Source of the DNA: Datnioides undecimradiatus | Taxonomy: Eukaryota > Chordata > Actinopteri > Lobotiformes > Datnioididae | Length of the DNA stretch: 64,000 bases | Direction of reading: 5' to 3' | Assembly: GCA_008933995.1 (NCBI GenBank) | Contig: WARS01000014.1 | Coordinates: 5,317,192-5,381,191 of the forward strand | Shown: positions 50,623-62,075 of the stretch, piece by piece | Numbering within the stretch: position 1 is the stretch's first letter | Layout of the letters: each line of letters opens with the position of its first letter | The notes under the pieces: generated by a model | The model's database searches: none | Seen by the model: only the letters and a program-made list of their open reading frames with translations | Told to the model about the DNA's origin: nothing | Translations under genes and position numbers: made by a program

Positions 50623-53158
50623 TTTTTTTAAGAAAAATATAAAAAACTATATATTTTTGTAACAAATGCTAAAAACATCTACCCCCGAAAAAACCAAGAA
50701 ACAAGGGACTTCTGGCTGGACTCAAAGGACTCCCAGTTACTGATGAATCAGATAGACTGCTAAAAACTGAAGCACCACTTTAAAGCTCCCAGTGTATTAC
50801 AATGACACGATGCAGTACTGCTCTAAAAATGTTCTGTCAGTTTTCCCTAAGCATGTAATTTTTAATACTCAGAGGTGGTTCAGACGAAAATAACTTCCAT
50901 TTTCCACATCCATTAGATTAGACTAAACAGCACCTCCAGGTGATGACACAAATACATTTCCTGTCATTTTACCAGGTCTCATATAGAGTTAGTTTCAGCA
51001 CAGTCTGATTGGCTCTTGAAATCGCCTGGTGATTTAGTGCGGTGATAAGAAGCAGGTTGTGCTCCCGTATCGGACAATACGATATTACGTCTCAGGAGAA
51101 AATCCATTATTAAGGTTTGTACAGACAACAGTGTGTTGTTGCAGACCTGAGTGTGTAAATATGACTCATCTACTGGTTAGGAACATTCACAATCTACAAG
51201 TTGACACACGGTGTCAGCTGTTGTTATTCAACAGAAACATGTTAAACATGCTAAAAATATCAAATTTTATGTGTGAGTGTGAAATGTGCATCAGCGCAGA
51301 TGGCCCAGAGCAATAAACAACAATGGAGGGAGGACAATGTTCAGTCAGAACCCCCTGCGCGTTTGCGCGAAACCATGAAATAAAGATGTGAGTAATGGGT
51401 TGTCATGAGGAAAGGAAGAGATAATTTCATTGTGTCAGTATGCAGAGAATGGAGACAAATATGTTATCACATGCTTTGGAAATGTAACAAAGACAATTCA
51501 GCCATTTTGGAAGATCAATAACCAGCAACGTGTCTTGAAAGATGAGATAACGTGTCGTGTTCAAAGGCGTTTAGACCGATTATAAACAGTCATTTTGGAA
51601 ATGCTATCAAATATTCGATATATTAATACACGCAAGCAGAGGGAGTGTCATAACTGCTACTGTAACGACTCTGAACATGCTATTTCAGCTGGACAGATGG
51701 CATCAGGGAAATATTACTGTGGAAATGTTTATAGACCATTTACAGAACTGTTCCTGTCCTGCCTTAGCATTCCTGCAACACTGCTACAATATATATCTTG
51801 TAAATGTGAGTTCCTAACAAGTGACAGTCATAAAACCTGATGTACTACGTGGTGTGTCGATGATCATTGGTGGATATGACAGTGCATACTGGCTTACATG
51901 TCCGTGCAAAAGGCAACTACAATTTAGAGTGAAGCCATCAGAGCAATATGATTTTTAACATTGCTTAAAACGTCATGTGCATGTGCATGTGATTTAGTGC
52001 TATTGAAATGCTGACGACGGCCCGTCCCATAACTGTTTCCCCGCAATGTTTGGAAATGATGTTGCCTCAATTTTAGACATAATGGTAGCTCAAGTACAGA
52101 TTCAGTAACACGCTGGTTTTTATGCCGGCAATAGAAACCCTGGGAACATGAAACAAGACCATTTAATTCTTTACTTTTCTTAGTTTTCATCAGGCGGGAA
52201 TCATAAAATCTGTTCTGTGTAATACTTACACTTGAATAGTGAAGACTGTGGTATTCTCCCAGGTGGGCTACATTTCCAGATACTAAATTATTGCTGACAT
52301 TTTGGCAGCAAATAGACTTGTTGGCCAATACTGTCTGTCTACCAGAGTCTGAACTCCTTTGTCCCTTACAACGGGTTCGAGGCTAACATTACATTCATTG
52401 TCAATACAGCTGGACAGAGTTGGCCTTTTGGGACGAGGGATTTGCCGTGTTCAAAGAAGCATGCTGCAACCATATGGCACGAGCTGTCCCCCTAAACACT
52501 CATAACTAATGTCCCAGGACGCCTTGATGTACACTCATGAATACATACCCACACAATACACACAGGTGTGCGCACACACGCCGAAGTCCATGCCAAGACG
52601 GCTTCATCTGCGGTCACACAGACACGCATTCGCACATTAAACAAACATATGCGCGCGCATTTCTTTTGGCAAAACTGTAATTAGTCTGTGCTCGCTTTTA
52701 GAAGGCAGTCTGAAAATAGAGAGAAAGCAGCAAGGGGGGGAAGAGATGGGGAGAGGGAGAGTTATAGCGAAAGGGAATGATAAATGATGGATTGAGAGAG
52801 CTCTAGCTAGACCCTGAGGTTACCAGTGTGAGGGAGTTACAGCTGGCTAGCTCATTCCGTCGAGCTACAGATCTCATAATAAACATCACATGGGTAGTTT
52901 GGGCTGGCGGGTGCAGATTAAGCCAGAGCTGTTAGCTCTTTAAAGACTGCTCAATGTTGCAGGCAGCCAAGAACCTATTTATAGGGCGGCTGGAAGTGTA
53001 TCAAAGCAGGTAGGAAGGGAAGACACTGGACAGGCACAGTTTTCAAGCTGATTTATGTCCCTCAATCAGTGTAATAACAATAAACTGTCAACTAACACGC
53101 CACTTTTATTTGTAATTTATGGTACTGCGCTCCTAATAAACCTATGTTTATTTCTCCC

Positions 53159-53218
53159 CTGCCTCTCTCTCCCTCCCTCCCTCCCTCCTCCTCTGCTTTC
53201 CTCCGTCTCCGTGCGCAG
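53159..53218 (+). other. tenm1: Polypyrimidine tract and acceptor of exon 4
   Basis: A CTCTCTCCCTCCCTCCCTCC-type tract leads to GTGCGCAG with AG at 53217-53218. The tract is strong and fits the phase-1 acceptor required by the upstream exon. Confidence 0.85.
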
Positions 53219-53462
53219 AGCTGCCCAGCAGTCCAGGTGGTCAGTTCACATTTCGCCCGCTGCCCCCGCCTCCTCCACCGCCGCATGCCTGCACTTGTGC
53301 CCGCCCGGCGCCCTACACTCAAGTCAGCCTGCAGAGGAAGACCATGCCAACGCGATGCCAGGCCAGTCAGGGCAGCCAGGGGGCAGACACAAGCTCGAGC
53401 ACAGACCAGGCACAGCTTCACAACAGCTGGGTGCTCAACAGCAACATTCCCCTAGAGACCAG
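53219..53462 (+). CDS. tenm1: Teneurin-1, coding exon 3 of 4 (residues 182-263)
   Basis: It encodes the proline-rich part of the cytoplasmic domain. With the carried-over G the first codon is GAG (E182), then LPSSPGGQFTFRPL and seven consecutive prolines (197-203), followed by HACTCAR and ending HNSWVLNSNIPLETR. FTFRPLPPPP...HACTCAR and the NSWVLNSNIPLETR end are near-identical to mammalian teneurin-1. In teneurins, proline-rich sites bind SH3 adaptors such as CAP/ponsin; this stretch is the likely site. The donor ACCAG|GTAAGA leaves phase 2, completed by A of the next exon as Arg. The middle (residues 211-250) is diverged and lacks the Pro/Ala-rich filler of mammals. Two other frames are also open here but are shadows. 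Confidence 0.95.
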
Positions 53463-55523
53463 GTAAGAGAATGCAGCAATTAAAAAGTGTCTCTGACTGA
53501 AACCCGAAGGGTTATTTTTACAGTAGTGTTTTTATGAGTGAACAAAAAGAGTTTAGATGATTCGAAGAATTTGGAACAAATAGGGGGCATCGTTCCAAGA
53601 TGCTTTCAGTCCACAATGCTAGTTATGTCACCCTGCAACGAAGCCCTTCAAATAAAAATATCTTCAAGGCAAATTGCCCTACTTCATAACATAATGTCAC
53701 TTGATTTAAGACAGTTCTTTAATCTCACAAATGAGGATCATTAGATTAAAGAAAATTCTTTCATCAGGAGTGCGACTTGGCAGACTTTCACCATTTCTTA
53801 GAAAAATCTGAGTCGACTGATTAAGAATGAACGTTGGACTAAAGGATTTGGACATGTTTTGCACGTGTAGAAAGGCGTAAGTGGAACACCACGCAGGCCT
53901 CAGGGGTATTATTACAGGACTTTGCACACCATCAAAGTCAGAATGAATCTCTCCGTTTTTTGGGATTCTTTTCATTCACTTACCCCCCACTGCAGACAGA
54001 TTTACCAGGGGAGCAGTAACTGAGTTGATACTACCTGAAGTACGAGTAAAAATTCACCATCCTCTCTTCAGGAACACATTGTGTTTCCACTTCCAAGTAG
54101 TGCCCGAGAAAATGTTTCCAAACGCTTGGAGATGAGCCGCTGGAATTTCGTCCCATCAAACGGAATTAAGCATTTGCTTGCTGCATAAGTAATAATTGAT
54201 CAGAGAATTATTTAGGAGATCCTCATTTGTGGAGCTGCTTCCGAGAAGAAGCAGCAAGGTGCAAAAGAATATGTTTGCATGTTTAATGAGAGCTCGGTGC
54301 GGCAGCTGAATTCTGGTATTATGAGTGAGGATGAGATTGGCAGGCTGCCACACCAGAAGAAGAGGTTTTAATAAGTTATGCATTAGGCCATAATTAGATC
54401 TTACCTCATTTAAAGGAAAGGAAGAATAAAATTAGATTCAGTGACAATTTAAATTAATCATTGGCCAGACATGGGTATTAATGTAGAAGACTTGTCAGGA
54501 GTGCATTGTAATTACATGACTTGTCCATGTGTGGTTGCCTTAAATGAAAATCCAACATAAACAAAACTGACACTTTTTCGTGCGTGCGTGTGTGTCAAAT
54601 TGTTCAAATCCAAATTTGCTGAATGTAAAGAAGTCGCTCCCAAAGAGAGATGTGATTATAAAACACAATTTCCGCAGTGGCTCAGTATATTGGATGACGC
54701 CTTTTTGTAGTAATACATTTTTTGCTTTTGGGACTTTATAGTCAAATAAGTTTCATTTGATAGTGCGCTATTAGTTCTGAACCATAAAATGTAATCATAT
54801 TCATAGTCAATAGAATAGTGTCCCTTCATAACATAATTCAGATATTATTGGCTCTTTTCTATCTAGCTTTTGGTGCAGGGAAGACAAAAAATGACTAAGT
54901 CTTCACTGCTTAGCTGTTTTGGCTTGGATTTAATATTCCAGCACCCTCCTCTCTCTCCTCTTTCACATTCTCTGATACACTACTAATCTAATGATTTCAC
55001 ATTTTAGCTCTTACCCTGATGCTGCTGCTATCAGCTCAATCTCAGACATGAGATTAAAGATTTATCAAGTATTTACAAACTTGACATGGGGGCTCATGCC
55101 AATGGAATTATAAGCGATGCAAAGCCCTTAATAAAAATGGCAAAAATATATATATTTATATATGTATATCTTCTTGTCAAGTACACTTCCATTTTCCTCG
55201 ATGCGTTTTTGATGAATCTGTATTGAAAAGTATTGATGTTGCGTCAGCAGAGATTAAGATTGTTTGAAGTGTGCATAGATTTCCTTTTCAGCTGCATATC
55301 CGTTATGTTTCTGGAGAGGCCAGCTTGTGTAAGTGGAAGGATGCAGATATGGATATTCAATATATCTGACTGGGTCTCACACTGGGTGTGTTAAGAGGCA
55401 TAACAAATGTTGGGACTGTAATAAATTGACTGGTGCTCTGCCCTCGCTCCCTCCTCTTATCGCTAAGAAGTGAGACTACTGGAATCACACACTGTGCAGC
55501 CACACACCAGAATCAACTTTTAC

Positions 55524-55567
55524 TCACACACACACACACACACACACACACCTACACACACACACAG
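55524..55567. repeat. (CA)n microsatellite
   Basis: About thirteen CA units, one CTA interruption, then further CA. Confidence 0.94.
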
Positions 55568-58500
55568 AGTATATCTGCATACCTGCACCTAATGCACACA
55601 TGCCTCCACCCACACACACAGCTCTTCACACATACTCAGGTAGAGACAGCCCTTGGGCCGTAGACACCGACCTCCTGGAGAGCGGGAACTCTCATTTTCT
55701 TCCTGTCTCGGGGGAAATCTGCCCTATGATATGAATTCAGAGCTTCCTGGGCGTCGCCCCTGGATATTGTCTGAGAAGATCAAAGGCACGGAGCCAGGAA
55801 GAACAGTGAAGCATTTTTAAAAGCACCACACAAGAAGAGTAGAGTTCCACGCGCGTTGACAAATGCAATTTCTTCAGCTGGATTCTGATCCCTTTTGCTC
55901 TAATCCACCTTCAGCAGAGCAATAAAAGCACCACAGTGGACTCGACCTGTGTGCTGGCCTCAAAAATGTGAAAATGCTCACCTGTATTTGACATCTTTTT
56001 GTCTATGCTTGTCTCGTGCAAGGCCTCGTCTCTTGGTGTGTGGTTGTCCTTAGTTTATCTCTGGCCTTTCAGAGTTGAACTACCATTGACCCTTAGGTGC
56101 ACGGTTGCTCCATGCGCAGCCTCCCGTGTCTCTCATGTGGCTCCTAGCCTTCAGCGCACGTTGGCTGGGTGGCTGGAGAGAAGAGGGGAGACAGACAGTG
56201 AAGGATGGATGTCGAGCGTCCGTCATGTTAAACACAGCCATAGGGCCATGTTATAGACAGAGGGAAAAAGGAAGAGACACAGATAGAAAGAGACGGAAGC
56301 AAAATGAAAAAGGGAGAATTTAAGCGAATAAGACAGAAAAATATCCTTCTTACCCTGAATGAAGTCCATTCTTGACTCCTTCAAATGATTTAAAAAGTCA
56401 AAGGGGTGAGATTTCTTTTAATGCACTGAAGCTGTTTTTATTTTATTTTTCTCCACTTTAATAGATTTTATTTTTCCTCTTTTTACTGTTCACCAGTTCA
56501 CTTTAAATTGCCTCTCTGTTTGAAAAGCTGCCTAGAAATAAACTTGCCTCGGCTTGAGATAATTTCACCAGTTTCCTATGCAAATTATTCTGTTTCAAGA
56601 GGGTTTTTCTTGAATTTGTAATGTAATTTGCATGAAACAAGTGCTATGATATGCTTTGTTCTGTCATGCATTGTGATACCGAATCTCAAATCTGGAGAAA
56701 TTCTTGAAACCCTCACGCCGCCAGCAGAATTTTGCTCTTGTTTTTAAGTCAAATCCATCATCAGGGATGAATATGAGACTAAATGACTCAAGAAGATGGA
56801 TGTGTTTTCGCCGTGAATGAGGGCATATGGACGAGGTACGGGGCCGGTGCAGCCTGGTGTCCAACAATGCTGTCAGTCTGCTGTCTGGCCACACTTTAAT
56901 GGCCTGTCCTCTGAGGGCCCTTTAGAGACCGCAGTCCTACCAGCAGCCCGTGACCTCACACCCTTCGCTGCACGGACAGAATAACACTCTGGCGAGCTGC
57001 ACGTCTGCCCCGACATATCACACTCACAGCCGGTATTAACCCTCAGAGAGCACACGGTAACCCGGGGCAATAATTGCTGTCTGAGAATTCCAGCAGCTCC
57101 AGGATATTTTTTTTGTGTCATGGAAAATACGCACACACACACAGACACTGCAGAGAAGAAAATAATGAGTCATACCTGCTTTTTTCCTCTGATGTTTTCC
57201 TCAATATAGCCATTCTTTGTTTCCCTCACACCAGCAGCCTTTGTTCATTTTTTGATGGAAGTCAATACGGCCGGAGCAAGCTGCTTATAATTGCCTGCCC
57301 AGATCCACGTTTCCAAATTGCATAATTTCCCACCCCCCATATTTCTGCTTCCTCATCTGACACCCTCCAACCCTCGCCCTCCATTATCCAAACACAATAT
57401 AGATGAAATGCTACCTCAATTAATTGCCCTTCAGCTTAGTTTCCTATCATCATCTGCCATCTAAGGCGTTCCTTCTCATAATGAAAATGAACCTCATCTT
57501 AACTAATACAGCAGTATAACTTAAGTAGTCGCTTTGATGAGTCAAAAAAAGGAATAGGTAAGTCATTGATCCTTGGCTGCCTGGGCTTCTTTATTCTCTT
57601 TCATATCAGTGCTGCTCTGCATCACAGTAGCTGCTCATAATATTGCACCAGAGAGGCACTTTGTCAAATTTGGGCTCCTTCTCTGATGAAGGACGTGGTT
57701 GGGATAAAAGCTGATGGAGTCATTTTCTGGCATATACCCTATCTGTGGTGTGCTGTGGGTACATTGCACAGCAGTTTGTTGCAACACTGTTTTCTATTGT
57801 TTAACTGGTTATAGTGCACTAAATGTGAATAATGTCTGTGTTTTACATTTGTCACATATATTGCCCACCTCCTAGAATTTATGGTAGAACATAATGCAAA
57901 TTGTAAGTGGAATTGCAGTGCTTAGGGACTCTACTTTTCTTCCTTGATTTTAGCTTCCTGGATTAATCTTTGATGATGCATTACTTGCAAGTTTAAGAGA
58001 CCACTTAAATTAAAAGCACACAAACGCAGCCAAACATGTGGGATATTAAGGGTTTCACTGAATTACTTAGTCCCAGCCAGTACAGTGCTGAGTGCTTTTT
58101 TCGACAGGTGAGGTTCAGGAGTACTGCATCTTCATGCAGCGGCAAAGTAGAACAGTCAGTCCTGCGTGTGATATCTGAATCCTGAGCCAGCTCTGTATGC
58201 ATCATTTAAAAAATAGCAGGAGAGGGGTCTCCTCTAAAATCTCCCACCTTGGGGGCCCTTTAAATGAGTTTCAGTCAGGCGTACTTCAGAGTGAGACTGA
58301 ATTCCACTGAGTGCAGATTTGCATAAGTAGAATCAGAATAAGATACTAGATACCTAAGAAAAGATGATGTCTGTGCTGTGCTAAGCTAATTGGCGAATCA
58401 TTGAAACCGCTGTCCTAGATAGGCCTAGACTGTAACTTCGATTGTTTCCAAATTCATACTATAATCTACTTTGGAAACACAAAAACAGTGGTCCCAGAGG

Positions 58501-58863
58501 TGGCAGGTAGTTTGTGGGACACACTATGCGGAACGGCTCCCTTCTTATAAGATTAGAACAGCAATTAATTGTCCTTCGACTATACCTCTCCCCCAAGTAG
58601 TGATTGGCCAGTCATAGCTTGGAAACTGTGAGCCCTGGATTTGCGCACAGGGGTGTGGTTAGAGCGTTGCTGGCCATTTAAAGATTTTGATGAAAACAAA
58701 TGAGAATGAGGTGTGATTCATGGAATAAACAGTGTGTTTATCTGCCAAGTGCAATTCGTTAGCATGTCTCGCAAACTAGCTTATTACCCACATCGAGTAT
58801 TGCTCCCAAGGCCGTGGAGTGCATTATTAAATTACTGCTTTAGCTGGTGTAGTTACAGGTTAT

Positions 58864-58898
58864 GTTGTTGTTGTTGTTTTTTTTTTTAAAAAAAAGGC
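58864..58898. repeat. (TTG)n-(T)n-(A)n low-complexity run
   Basis: GTTGTTGTTGTTG is followed by a T run and then an A run; the T and A runs can pair as a small hairpin. Confidence 0.8.
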
Positions 58899-59612
58899 CT
58901 GCTCACGTTTAACTCATCCAGTGTGCAGTATGACATTAGCAGCGCGGTCCTGCTCTTTATTGGATTTGGGGAGGTTAACACTCCAGCGAGCCCGGCCAAC
59001 TCCCACAGATAGCATTATGATTGCCAAACATATCATCTGAGCCTGTTTTCTTGTAACGTTAAAAGTGAGAGCATACTCTCTGAATTAGCAAGTTAAACAG
59101 CAACACAGCCTCACATTTTTCTTTACATTTATGACACTGCACAGCTCTACACTATCACACGTCTTTGTTTCCTTATCTGCAGCATGGTTCATCAGCTGGC
59201 CAGGATACTGACTTTTGGGCAGGGACATGCAAATTTAGCCTCTGTCTTTATGCAAAATATAACATGTAGCTATCAATGGCATTTTAAAGACAAATATTAC
59301 AATCATTATCCGCCTTTTAAAATGACTCAGCTGCAAAGAGTCAACTGCAGACTGTGTTTTGCAGACTCCTGCAGCAAACGTTATTAACTAGCTAGCTATA
59401 GCTAAAGCCTGCCAGCGACAGTTGTCACTTCAGATGACAACATTAAGGGACGCTAGCTAGAAATAGGAGGTTGCTTCTGTCTGAAATCTGCCATGTTGAA
59501 ATGCACACCCATCACCCATAAGAATGACAGGTGTAGCAACAGCAACTAAGGGGGGTGGGGCCTAGCTAGTTGCAGGTTAGAATGAAATGTCCTCTTTGTG
59601 TTTCTCCCACAG

Positions 59613-59851
59613 ACACTTCCTGTTTAAGCAGGGGTCTGGTTCGTCAGCTCTACTGTCAGGGGCAGGGCAGGGTTACCCCCTGACATCTGGGACTGTGTAT
59701 TCTCCTCCACCCCGGCCTCTCCCTCGCAGCAGCGTGACCAGACCACTGTTTACCTTCAACAAGCCTCACCGCTGCTGCAACTGGAAGTGTACAGCTCTGT
59801 CTGCATCGCTCCTAACTCTCACCTTGGCCCTGTTGCTCACATACGTCATCG
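59613..59851 (+). CDS. tenm1: Teneurin-1, coding exon 4 of 4 in window (residues 263-342, transmembrane)
   Basis: It encodes the juxtamembrane region and the transmembrane helix. It reads [20 protein letters not shown], then [38 protein letters not shown], and a hydrophobic segment from about 323 to 342 ([19 protein letters not shown]). Teneurins are type II proteins, so everything before this is cytoplasmic. The match to vertebrate teneurin-1 is very close, notably the [12 protein letters not shown] and [11 protein letters not shown] motifs, which separate it from the TENM2/3/4 versions. The acceptor CCCACAG|A and donor ATCG|GTAAGT are strong; the exon ends in phase 1, matching the Ala codon expected next. 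The extracellular exons are not in the window. Confidence 0.96.
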
Positions 59852-61035
59852 GTAAGTTACTGTGACACCCAAAACCAACGCACATGAATGTCTGTCATGT
59901 GCAGCTGCACATGAGGCTTTGCTTTTGTATGTTCTGGTTTCAAAGAATCAACATTTTCAAAAACAGATTGCTGGAGGGGCCAGGAAATTGGGAGACTTGT
60001 CAAGAGGCCGCCTAATTAATTCGAGAAGGAATCAATAAAAAATACAGAAACAAGCCCCAACACAAAATGTCGCAGGCATAAAAGGGTAAAAAAAAAAATC
60101 TGGAACAAAAAAGAAAAAACAAACACAGAGAAGATCGATAGGGATCAAAGCAGGAAATTTTACACTCTTACTTTGAAGGAGTTGGCTTTAAAAACAGCAG
60201 GTAATGTATTCCAAATGTGACCCTCTGTAGGATATTCTAAATTGTAAATTAGCTGTCCCGCACCAAAGCGCACAAAATTGGTAATTATGCCATGATGAAT
60301 ACACACACATACAGAAAGTACCAACTTTTTCATTGTTTTTCTGTGTCACACAGACAGACAACAACTACACAAACACAAATACACACACACCTTATTACTT
60401 TTTTTTTTTTTTGTACCTTTTTTCAGCCTTGGTTTTATTATATTAATCAATCCAGGTTTGTCTTGGCTTGCGACTTTATTGTCTGTGCTTTTTTTAGTAT
60501 TTACGTATTTTTTACATTTTAATTTAATATTTAGTATTTGTTTAAAGGGGAGGTCTTATTGTTTAACCTCTGCTCTTTTTATTTATTTATTTTAAACACA
60601 GTAGTAGCAGTATTTCTACTCATGCTTGAGTAAAGGAACAAATTACTACCTCCACAGCTGACTCTAACTGCACATGAACGCAGCATATTTCTAAGCCACT
60701 CATGAATGCAGATTAATCTCAATTTTTTGTGATTGATGGTAATTTTAAAATGATTTTGATTTTTAAATTCATGAAAGTTTCTGGGGCTGTTCTTCAGTGT
60801 GGGAGATCATTAGCAGAGTTTGTCAAAGTCAAATACCAAATTTATTCATCGATCCCCTCCGATTGCACCAATTCCCTGTTCATCCTCAACCTTGGCCCGG
60901 CCCTCCACCTCAACACATCGTCTCCTCTCCGCCCCCTCCACAAGTGCAGATATCTCAACCCTCCACCCAGTCGGTTCATTTCCCTCCTGTGGTGGTGCTC
61001 AAGGTCACGCCGGAGCAGGCGGGGGTTCGCATTAA

Positions 61036-61036
<1 letters not shown>

Positions 61037-61091
<55 letters not shown>

Positions 61092-61133
61092 ACACACACA
61101 CACACACACATCACAGACAGACATCACACACAC
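61037..61133. repeat. Very long (CA)n microsatellite
   Basis: Almost 75 bases of CA have one TA interruption near 61087, followed by TCACAGACAGACA and more CA units. It is the longest microsatellite in the window. Confidence 0.96.
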
Positions 61134-61662
61134 GCTCACACTGGCAAATCCATGCAGATTAATCCCCAGGCTGAACCATGCTATTCCATTAATGTCCCGG
61201 CCCCGGTAATTAGTGCATTAGTGAGGAGTGTGAGTGATGACTTGGAGACGACATCACCTTTTAATTGGTGTCATGCTCCACTCCTGCTTGGCGATGATTG
61301 ATCTCAATGTTGACATCACCATAGCAACTGCACCAAGATGTATGGGATGTAAGCACAGATGATATGTTAGCCTGTAAATCAAAGATATTCAAATAGCAAG
61401 ATTAAAGTGGTCATGGACTTAATGTCTTTGTCTAGGGGGAGAGGTTGAGACACAGGCCACCAGATGATTAGGTTCTCTCATTACATAATGATTCAGTAAT
61501 TTTAATGAATTAATTAACAGCCACTGACAGGAAGAGGGAAAAAAAGTTCTCCCCCATTAGTTTTGTGCTTTTTCATCTTCATCAAATAATAGCCATGTTG
61601 ACTTTTGCTGCATTTATTGATTTTGAGACTTTCTCTCATTAAATCAGGTTCTTATTCATTTT

Positions 61663-61680
61663 TAATATTCATGAATATTA
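61663..61680. repeat. Perfect 18-base palindrome
   Basis: TAATATTCATGAATATTA equals its own reverse complement. It lies in AT-rich intronic DNA with several TAAT/ATTA homeodomain-type cores nearby (61480-61700). Confidence 0.95.
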
Positions 61681-61830
61681 TAATGAGCAACAGAAAAAAA
61701 TGATATGCAGTGTTTAAAATATGATAATGAATTATCCTTTATTCTAAGTAAAAACAGCTCCTGCAAGCTATTCTACATCCATCTCTGTAAATAAAAATTC
61801 ATTCATTCATGTACCGTATGTGATGCAAGT

Positions 61831-62075
61831 AGAGCTGAAACCATTAGTTAATTATTGATTCGATAGTCAAAAGAAAGTTTTACATTTCAAGTGAACATCT
61901 GAGGACTTGCTACTTTTCTCATAACATCAGCTTAATATCCTTATGTTCTGAAGTGTTGATCAGACAAAAGTGTGATTTTAATTTGCATTATCTTGAGTTT
62001 AAACCCCCCCCCCCCTTGTCTTTTTTTTGTTGTTGTTTTTGTTTTACAGTTTTGATTAATGGATTACTCAAGGAT
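61831..62075 (-). mobile_element. Non-autonomous DNA-transposon-like repeat, copy 2 (inverted)
   Basis: It begins AGAGCTGAAACCATTAGTTA, the inverted right end of the family, and contains the inverted internal motifs GAGGACTTGCTACTTTTC and GTGTTGATCAGACAAAAG. It ends near TTGATTAATGGATTACTC. The poly(C) run at 62004 interrupts it. It is the reverse orientation of the copies at 6863 and 63598 and is more diverged at its far end. Confidence 0.65.
62004..62015. repeat. Poly(C) run
   Basis: Twelve C, followed by a T-rich stretch with TTG units. Confidence 0.9.

Larger units (their letters stand above)
19713..53218 (+). other. tenm1: tenm1 intron 3 (33.5 kb)
   Basis: The largest intron in the window, from GT at 19713 to AG at 53217-53218. 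No nested gene with recognisable protein similarity appears on either strand. It holds microsatellites and low-complexity tracts, a decayed trinucleotide repeat (46165-46425) and dispersed-repeat remnants (22745-22930, 50465-50580), listed separately. Mammalian teneurin-1 has extra residues at this junction (FKFSPVCCDMEAQAG... region) encoded by an optional exon; I did not find that peptide here by eye, and exons 3 and 4 join in frame without it. Other parts show nothing I can name. Confidence 0.85.
53463..59612 (+). other. tenm1: tenm1 intron 4
   Basis: A 6.1 kb intron from GT at 53463 to AG at 59611-59612. It contains one CA microsatellite (55524-55567), AT-rich DNA with little repeat content around 54150-55400 and 56340-56650, and two octamer-type motifs at 56578 and 56626. 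No gene is visible. Some of this could be conserved regulatory sequence. Confidence 0.85.

Noticed and set aside
52370..52382. GGGTTCGAGGC resembling a tRNA B box
   Set aside because: No A box at the right spacing and no cloverleaf arms; not a tRNA or a recognisable SINE head.
53092..53421. 109-codon antisense frame opposite exon 4
   Set aside because: It is the shadow of the GC-rich teneurin-1 exon on the other strand; the + strand frame has conserved peptide and proper splice sites.
60797..61162. Proline-rich open frame (PPPQHIVSSPPPPQ type) in intron 5
   Set aside because: It ends in the CA repeat, has no acceptor/donor pair in phase, and does not resemble any teneurin segment.
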